From JAITWN01 sp050486285 (GTDB lineage: Bacteria > Pseudomonadota > Gammaproteobacteria > SZUA-140): a DNA stretch of 64,000 nt. The DNA is taken from positions 62,001 through 126,000 of the forward strand of contig JBJHCZ010000003.1 of NCBI GenBank assembly GCA_050486285.1. Direction: 5' to 3'. The position numbers were made by a program, and so were the translations under genes. The notes beneath the pieces are model-generated. The model ran no database searches and was not told the DNA's origin. It worked only from the letters and a program-made list of their open reading frames with translations. Shown in pieces: positions 59,180-64,000 of this stretch (position 1 is its first letter; each line of letters starts with the position of its first letter).

Positions 59180-59385
59180 ATCCTCCCAGGCCGGTCTCCG
59201 GGCTCGCGAGTGGATCTTCTGATCCGGGACCGGCGCCTTCCCGTGCCGTGGCACAGTGGCGGATGCCGGTCCTTGACTCGCTTACCGTTGCGGGGGCAGC
59301 GTCGGGATTGCCGTGGGGCCGAAAGGCCCGGGCGCACCGACTTCCCGTTTCATCCCTTGGGCGAAGGCCCGCGGGACACCTGAGT
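59180..59385 (-). promoter_or_regulatory. Cobalamin riboswitch upstream of btuB
   Basis: On the minus strand the conserved blocks appear in order: GGGAAGTCGGTG, CTGCCCCCGCAACGGTAAG, CCACTGTGCC, GGGAAGGCGCCGG and the B12 box AGCCCGGAGACCGGCC (59189-59204). Downstream, GGGAGGAT (59187-59180) can pair with ATCCCTCCC (59137-59129) just before TTTTTC. That suggests a terminator-type switch that shuts btuB-tonB off when B12 is plentiful. Confidence 0.95.
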
Positions 59386-59474
59386 GGCAGTCAAGATAAC
59401 GAAAGATTACGGCAGAGTAAAGCATATGAAGTAAACTTGCTCCGCGCCCTGGCCATACACACTGATCACCGGAT

Positions 59475-60443
59475 ATGGACCGATTCGACAGAATCTACGC
59501 GCTCGACCGCCTGCTGCGGCAGACCAGGCGGCCTGTCTCCGCCGAGACCCTGCAAGCGAAACTGGAATGCTCGCGCGCTACGCTGTTTCGTGCCATCGAG
59601 GATATGCGCGATCACCTCGGCGCACCGCTGGCCTACGACCGTGCACTCAACGGCTACCACTACGACACCCGCGCCGGCGAACATCCGTACGAACTGCCGG
59701 GGCTGTGGTTCAATGCCTCTGAACTCTATGCGCTGCTGGTCATTCAGCGCCTGCTCGCCAATCTCCAGCCCGGACTGCTCGAACGCGACCTCGCACCGCT
59801 GCGGGCGCGCATCGAAAAAATGCTGGGACACGAATCGCTGAAAAAGAGCGACATCGCCGACCGCGTACGTATCCTGCACATCGCCGCGCGCCCTACCGGC
59901 GAACACTTTTCGGCCACTGCCGACGCCCTGATGCGTCGCCGGCGACTCCGCATCGCCTATCACGGCCGTGAGCGCGATACCGTCACCGAGCGCGACGTCT
60001 CGCCGCAGCGGCTGATCCATTACCGGGACAACTGGTATCTCGATGCCTGGTGCCATCGGCGCGATGCACTGCGCAGCTTCTCGATCGACCGCATCCGCCA
60101 CTGCCGGATCCTCGTGAACTACTCAAAAGAGATCGGGCAGCGCGAACTGGACAACCACTTCGCCAGTGCATATGGCATCTTCGCGGGGGAGCCGAAGCAT
60201 ACCGCCGTGCTGCGATTCTCGGCGCGAGCCGCGCGCTGGGTTGCCGACGAACACTGGCACCCGGCGCAGAAAGGCCAGTTCCTCGCGGACAGCGGCTATG
60301 AGCTGCATGTCCCCTACGGAGATTCACGCGAACTGGTCATGGACATCCTGCGCTATGGGCCGGAAGTCGAGGTCATCGGGCCGAAGGCGTTGCGGGCGGA
60401 GGTGGCGGAGCGGCTGGGACAGGCTGCGCAACGCTACAGATAG
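59475..60443 (+). CDS. WYL-domain transcriptional regulator (HTH-WYL-WCX)
   Basis: 322 aa. N-terminal winged HTH (RFDRIYALDRLLRQTRRPVSAETL...CSRATLFRAIEDMRDHLG), then a WYL domain with the SPQRLIHYRDNWYLDAWCHRRDALRSFSIDRI core, and a C-terminal WCX-like extension. WYL regulators bind nucleic acids or nucleotides and often control CRISPR-Cas and other defence genes. Upstream of the type I-G cas operon on the same strand, it is a likely regulator of it; that link is inferred. Confidence 0.9.
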   Translation: MDRFDRIYALDRLLRQTRRPVSAETLQAKLECSRATLFRAIEDMRDHLGAPLAYDRALNGYHYDTRAGEHPYELPGLWFNASELYALLVIQRLLANLQPGLLERDLAPLRARIEKMLGHESLKKSDIADRVRILHIAARPTGEHFSATADALMRRRRLRIAYHGRERDTVTERDVSPQRLIHYRDNWYLDAWCHRRDALRSFSIDRIRHCRILVNYSKEIGQRELDNHFASAYGIFAGEPKHTAVLRFSARAARWVADEHWHPAQKGQFLADSGYELHVPYGDSRELVMDILRYGPEVEVIGPKALRAEVAERLGQAAQRYR

Positions 60444-61027
60444 TCTGTAAACCATCCCTGCTTACTACTTTGGTTGTAGCTATCGGTGCATCTCGTCAAA
60501 TGAACGACCTCGGATGTCTGCCGTGGATGGAGCGGCACAGGCGACAATATCTTCGTTAACTCCACTTCACCGTCTCACGGATTGAGACGGTGAACGTGTC
60601 ATCATTTCTGTGACAACGCGCATGCGGAGTGGAAAGATCGGCGGACATGGGCGAACATACAACACAAGGGATCTCCCACCCAGAGGCACAAGAACCAAGG
60701 ATAAACATCGCTTCAGGACATGAACGCCTCGCTTCATAAGCACCTGACAAACTGCATGCTGCTGTTAATGGACGGCAATTCGATCTGCGGCCGAGGAGAC
60801 GACTACTTAGGAACTAGCTGCATCAGCGGGCTGCGACCGATCGATAACAAGCTACACGTCGTAATCGGCGACACGGTCAGATACACAGTGATGACATAGG
60901 AAAGCGTCAAATGCACAAATGCGGTATATCACCTCAGCACGCCTGAAGCATATCGAGTAACCAACCGTTTCCGAGGTGGAAAGAGTTCAACACACACCAT
61001 TCAAGAAGACACTGATGGGAGGACGCA
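60444..61027. other. 584-bp low-GC spacer between WYL regulator and cas genes
   Basis: No gene, CRISPR repeat or tRNA is recognised. GC visibly drops relative to the preceding genes, suggesting a boundary of acquired DNA. A good ribosome site (GGGAGGA) precedes csb1. The spacer contains the palindrome listed at 60566-60594. Confidence 0.6.
60566..60594. promoter_or_regulatory. Perfect palindrome downstream of the WYL gene
   Basis: TTCACCGTCTCA and TGAGACGGTGAA pair over 12 bp with a CGGAT loop, 122 bases after the WYL stop and 433 bases before csb1. It could be an operator for the WYL dimer or a hairpin. No T run follows. Confidence 0.5.
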
Positions 61028-62287
61028 ATGGATAACACATTAACGCTTCAGGATCTGAAGAATGCAGTAACCGGCAATGCGGCAGCCTTCCGCTGCCGCC
61101 GGCGGCTCCAGCCTGCGGGCGGCGAAGGCGACAAGGTCTTCCCTCCGACCTTTGCCGGCGCAGTGTATGCGATCGAGCAGCGGCGTGTGCCCGGACGCGA
61201 TGCGCCGGTGACCTGCGTGCTGCTCGACAGCGTCCAGAGTCAGGCCAACCGCATGGAGCTGGCGCTACAGGAGGGGGTCGATGCCGGGAAAATCAAGATA
61301 CCACTGGTAGTAGTGGACTTCTCAAACCACGGCCCGACCGGCGACGTGGAAGCAGACGGGAAGGCGGGTCGGCTGATCGACGCTGTCGGCAGGATCACTA
61401 GCCTGCAGGCGCCCCACCGCCTGGCCGACGCCATCCTGCGGGACAGCGAACTGGATGGCGTGGAATTCAGAAAGTCTGACATCGGCAAAGCGCTCAATAC
61501 AGTCAGTCTCGCCAACGCCACGCCGCTGTTCGAGCTTTGCCCCACGGCGTTGTTGTTCGGCATGTGGGATTCCACCGGGCCGAAGGGAGGTCTGGGACCG
61601 AAATTCGAGCGTGCAGTGGTGTCGGAGATCGTCGGCATCGGCGCGGAAGCCGGAGACCTGCTGCGAGGGGTGCGGCGCGATCCGCTCGAAATCCGTGCTG
61701 CCGTGAAGGTTCAGAAGAATGCTGACAGCTCATGGAGAGTCTCCGATGATCCCAAGGCCAAAGGTGTCGTCGCGCCCTCCGAGATCAATCATTCCAGCGT
61801 CCCCTATCCGAAACGGCGCGATCAAAAGGCAGATGACAACTACTATGCCGGCGCGACTATAGAGTACGCCGAACAGACGACCACGCTATCTTTGATCTGC
61901 CTGCGCCGGCTGAGATTCCCGCTCGGCGATAAGACTGACAACGAGGCCGATCAGGCCGCGCGCACGGTGCTGGCCGCTCTGGGCCTGTGCGGTGCGACGC
62001 TTGCCTTCGAGGCCGGTGTCGGCCTGCGCTCGCGTAGTCTGCTCTGGCCCGATGGGCCAATGAGCTGGGATCTGCTCGAACGCCCCGGCGCGAAGCCTCG
62101 CGAGTTCGCGCTGACGGGCGAACAGGCCGTGGCATTGCTCAACGAGGCAATCAATGCCGCCCGCAAGAGCGGTCTCGCTTGGCGCGAGGAACCCGTTGTT
62201 CTCAAACCCTCGGCCGAACTGCTCAAGCTAGTGCGACTCAGCCAGCTTCAGGCGACGAAGGAAGTGGCGGAAACAGGGGGCGCTTGA
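61028..62287 (+). CDS. csb1: Type I-G CRISPR-associated Cas7 (Csb1, GSU0053 family)
   Basis: 419 aa. The N-terminal block FRCRRRLQPAGGEGDKVFPPTF and VLLDSVQSQANRMELAL are diagnostic of Csb1, the Cas7 backbone of type I-G (formerly I-U) Cascade. Also seen is FGMWDSTGPKGGLGPKFERA, the usual GSU0053 motif. It would coat the crRNA. One base separates it from csb2. Confidence 0.95.
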   Translation: MDNTLTLQDLKNAVTGNAAAFRCRRRLQPAGGEGDKVFPPTFAGAVYAIEQRRVPGRDAPVTCVLLDSVQSQANRMELALQEGVDAGKIKIPLVVVDFSNHGPTGDVEADGKAGRLIDAVGRITSLQAPHRLADAILRDSELDGVEFRKSDIGKALNTVSLANATPLFELCPTALLFGMWDSTGPKGGLGPKFERAVVSEIVGIGAEAGDLLRGVRRDPLEIRAAVKVQKNADSSWRVSDDPKAKGVVAPSEINHSSVPYPKRRDQKADDNYYAGATIEYAEQTTTLSLICLRRLRFPLGDKTDNEADQAARTVLAALGLCGATLAFEAGVGLRSRSLLWPDGPMSWDLLERPGAKPREFALTGEQAVALLNEAINAARKSGLAWREEPVVLKPSAELLKLVRLSQLQATKEVAETGGA

Positions 62288-62288
62288 G

Positions 62289-63860
62289 ATGCTCGCCTTC
62301 GGCATCCGGTATCTGAACGGCTTTTCCGCCGCTGCTGAGCCGGACGACTTGGAACGCGCCGAGTGGCCGCCGCATCCCGGACGGGTGTTCATGGCGCTGG
62401 CCGCGGTGCACTTCCAGACCGGCGCCGACCCGGCGGAACACACCGCGCTGCTGTGGCTGGAAGGCGCGGAGCGAGGCGGCGAGATCTCCGCGCCGGCGAT
62501 CGCCGCATCGGATGCCATGCAACGTGCCGTCGTCAAACATTATGTCCCAGTCAACGACAAGGCCGGGCCGTCGAAGGCCCTGCTCCATTCGCTGCCTTTG
62601 ACCCGCGATCGACAGGACCGAGTGTTCGCCCGCGCCTGGCTGGAATATGAAAAGGTCTACCTATACTGGCCGGACCTGGATCCGCCCAAACAACACCGCG
62701 AGTCGCTGGCGAATCTGTGCGCCAAGGTCACCCGCATCGGCCACTCCAGCTCTCTGGTACAGATGTGGCTTGCCGAACTTGACGAGATCGGCGAACCGGA
62801 CTGGGTGCCGGATGAGACGCGCGCGACCGTCTATCTTCGCATCCCGGGCCCTGGCACGCTCGAATATCTCGCACAACAATACAACGCGGCCGCCGTCGAG
62901 GAGTACACCGCGCTCAAGGTGACCGAGATGCAGACAAGCGATCCGAAGATCCGCAAAGAATCCCGAAAGCGCCTGAAAGAAATATACGGCAATCAGCAGC
63001 CGCCACAACAACGCCCCCGGCTCTCGCTGTATCACGGTTACGCACGGCCCATTCGGGAAACCGCAACGGCCGACACAGCGGTGTCCGTGTTCAGCCCCTA
63101 TCCCCTGATGTTGAAGCTCAGCTCAAAGCAAGGCCCGTATCGACACCTCGAACTCGCCTCCACGCAGGCGGTGGTCAAACGCTGGCGAGAAGCGATCCTG
63201 AGCCACAGCAACGGCCTCACCGAATCCGTCCGCCGGATGCTGAGCGGCCACGACTCCAACGGCGGCCCGGCGGACAACCCGCACCTGACTTTCATTCCGC
63301 TCGCCTTCGTCGGCCACGAACACGCCGACGGCCACTTATTGGGTATGGGCCTCACGCTTCCGGCCGACGTATCCCGCGACGAGCGCCGGGAAGCTCTACG
63401 TACCATCGGCGCCGTGCGTGAGCTTAGGCTCGGACCACTAGGCGTCTGGGGTGTCGAGCCGGTGACAATGTTGCAACCTCCGTGGAACCTGCGCGCAGAG
63501 GCGTGGACCGCTTACCCCGAAGGCGCCACCCACTGGTCTTCGGTGACACCAATCGTTTTCGACCGCCATCCCAAGGCCAAAGACAAGGTGCAGTACCAGC
63601 AGGAGGCCGCCGCGATGATCGCTGAGGCCTGCTCTCGCATCGGTCTACCAAAACCGCGTGAAGTAATCGTCACGCAGGTCTCAACACATGTCGGCACACC
63701 CCCGTCGTTCGCCTTCCCGCACTTAAAACGCAAAGATGGTAGCAGGCGTCGTCACAGCCACGCGATCATTGTGTTTGACGGGGCGGTATACGGACCAATC
63801 ATGATTGGCGCAGGTCGGTTTCGTGGGTATGGGCTATTCCGGCCGATGAACGAGAAGTGA
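62289..63860 (+). CDS. csb2: Type I-G Cas5-Cas6 fusion (Csb2, GSU0054 family)
   Basis: 523 aa. N-terminal Cas5-like RAMP beginning MLAFGIRYLNGFSAAAEPDD and WPPHPGRVFMALAAVHF. The C-terminal Cas6-like part ends in a Gly-rich loop GAGRFRGYGLF preceded by RRRHSHAIIVFDG, whose His is a possible catalytic residue. It should process pre-crRNA and cap the Cascade complex. Directly downstream of csb1. Confidence 0.94.
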   Translation: MLAFGIRYLNGFSAAAEPDDLERAEWPPHPGRVFMALAAVHFQTGADPAEHTALLWLEGAERGGEISAPAIAASDAMQRAVVKHYVPVNDKAGPSKALLHSLPLTRDRQDRVFARAWLEYEKVYLYWPDLDPPKQHRESLANLCAKVTRIGHSSSLVQMWLAELDEIGEPDWVPDETRATVYLRIPGPGTLEYLAQQYNAAAVEEYTALKVTEMQTSDPKIRKESRKRLKEIYGNQQPPQQRPRLSLYHGYARPIRETATADTAVSVFSPYPLMLKLSSKQGPYRHLELASTQAVVKRWREAILSHSNGLTESVRRMLSGHDSNGGPADNPHLTFIPLAFVGHEHADGHLLGMGLTLPADVSRDERREALRTIGAVRELRLGPLGVWGVEPVTMLQPPWNLRAEAWTAYPEGATHWSSVTPIVFDRHPKAKDKVQYQQEAAAMIAEACSRIGLPKPREVIVTQVSTHVGTPPSFAFPHLKRKDGSRRRHSHAIIVFDGAVYGPIMIGAGRFRGYGLFRPMNEK

Positions 63861-63879
63861 AAATAGCAGACTGAATATT

Positions 63880-64000
63880 ATGGATACCTTCCCCTCTTTC
63901 TCTGAATTCTTCCTTGCATTATGGGGTTACGAACCGTTTCCCTGGCAACGCATGCTGGCTGAGCGGTTGCTGGAAGAAAAGTGGCCGAAAGCGATTGACC
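63880..64000 (+). CDS. cas3: Type I-G Cas3 helicase-nuclease (5' part only)
   Basis: 40 codons are inside the window, starting MDTFPSFSEFFLALWGYEPF. PFPWQRMLAERLL is the helicase Q-motif region found at the N-terminus of the type I-G Cas3. It starts 19 bases after csb2. Helicase and HD domains would lie beyond the edge. Confidence 0.75.
   Translation, partial: MDTFPSFSEFFLALWGYEPFPWQRMLAERLLEEKWPKAID

Noticed and set aside
60444..61027. Possible CRISPR array next to the cas genes
   Set aside because: No repeat occurs more than once with regular spacing; only one isolated palindrome is present.

Overview
This window is GC-rich, gene-dense chromosomal DNA from a gammaproteobacterium. Three conserved gene orders support that. 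The first is vfr/OsmC with trpC-trpD-trpG and trpE-gph-rpe, as in pseudomonads. The second is nit-mlaFEDCB-ibaG-murA-hisGDC...hisIE-tatABC facing algW. The third is ybeL/leuS-lptE-holA-proA-nadD-rsfS-rlmH-rng-yhdP beside miaB-ybeZ-ybeY-corC-lnt. A complete Alternative Complex III cluster, unusual in pseudomonads and enterics, suggests a deeper lineage such as a Chromatiales/Ectothiorhodospiraceae relative. That placement is inference.

Layout. 1-7.8 kb: an OsmC-like gene cut by the window edge, vfr, an outer-membrane protein, and tryptophan biosynthesis with gph and rpe. 8-15.5 kb: actA-B1-B2-C-D-E-F, a quinol-oxidising respiratory complex with ActB split into two genes. 16-18 kb: a Nif3-family gene and the divergent periplasmic protease algW. 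18-32 kb: a very long minus-strand run comprising nit, the Mla phospholipid-transport genes, ibaG, murA, the whole histidine pathway and tatABC. 32-44.5 kb: yhdP, rng, rlmH, rsfS, nadD, proA, holA, lptE and leuS. 44.6-50.6 kb: ybeL, lnt, corC, ybeY, ybeZ and miaB. 50.7-56.5 kb: amtB behind a sigma-54-type promoter, a secreted subtilase, a porin and two TIGR04283/TIGR04282-type transferases. 56.5-59.4 kb: a cobalamin riboswitch, btuB and tonB. 59.5-64 kb: a WYL regulator, a lower-GC 0.6 kb spacer, and the start of a type I-G (formerly I-U) CRISPR-Cas operon (csb1/cas7, csb2/cas5-cas6, cas3) that leaves the window. No CRISPR array is present here.

The most unusual feature is a set of palindromic repeats not explained by the genes. 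One family has a 79-bp core that is 78/79 identical in two copies. Each copy is framed by 31-35 bp inverted arms that differ between copies but stay complementary within a copy. Copies lie inside the his operon (hisF/hisI and hisC/hisB) and, with its core replaced by a second palindrome, between the two transferase genes. A second family is bounded by GGGGTCAG...CTGACCCC. It supplies the last codons and stop of trpG, is inserted in frame inside lnt, and forms the likely porin terminator. Two further palindromic elements lie between rlmH and rsfS and at the 3' end of lnt. All are probably non-autonomous mobile or REP-like elements, and no transposase is present in the window.
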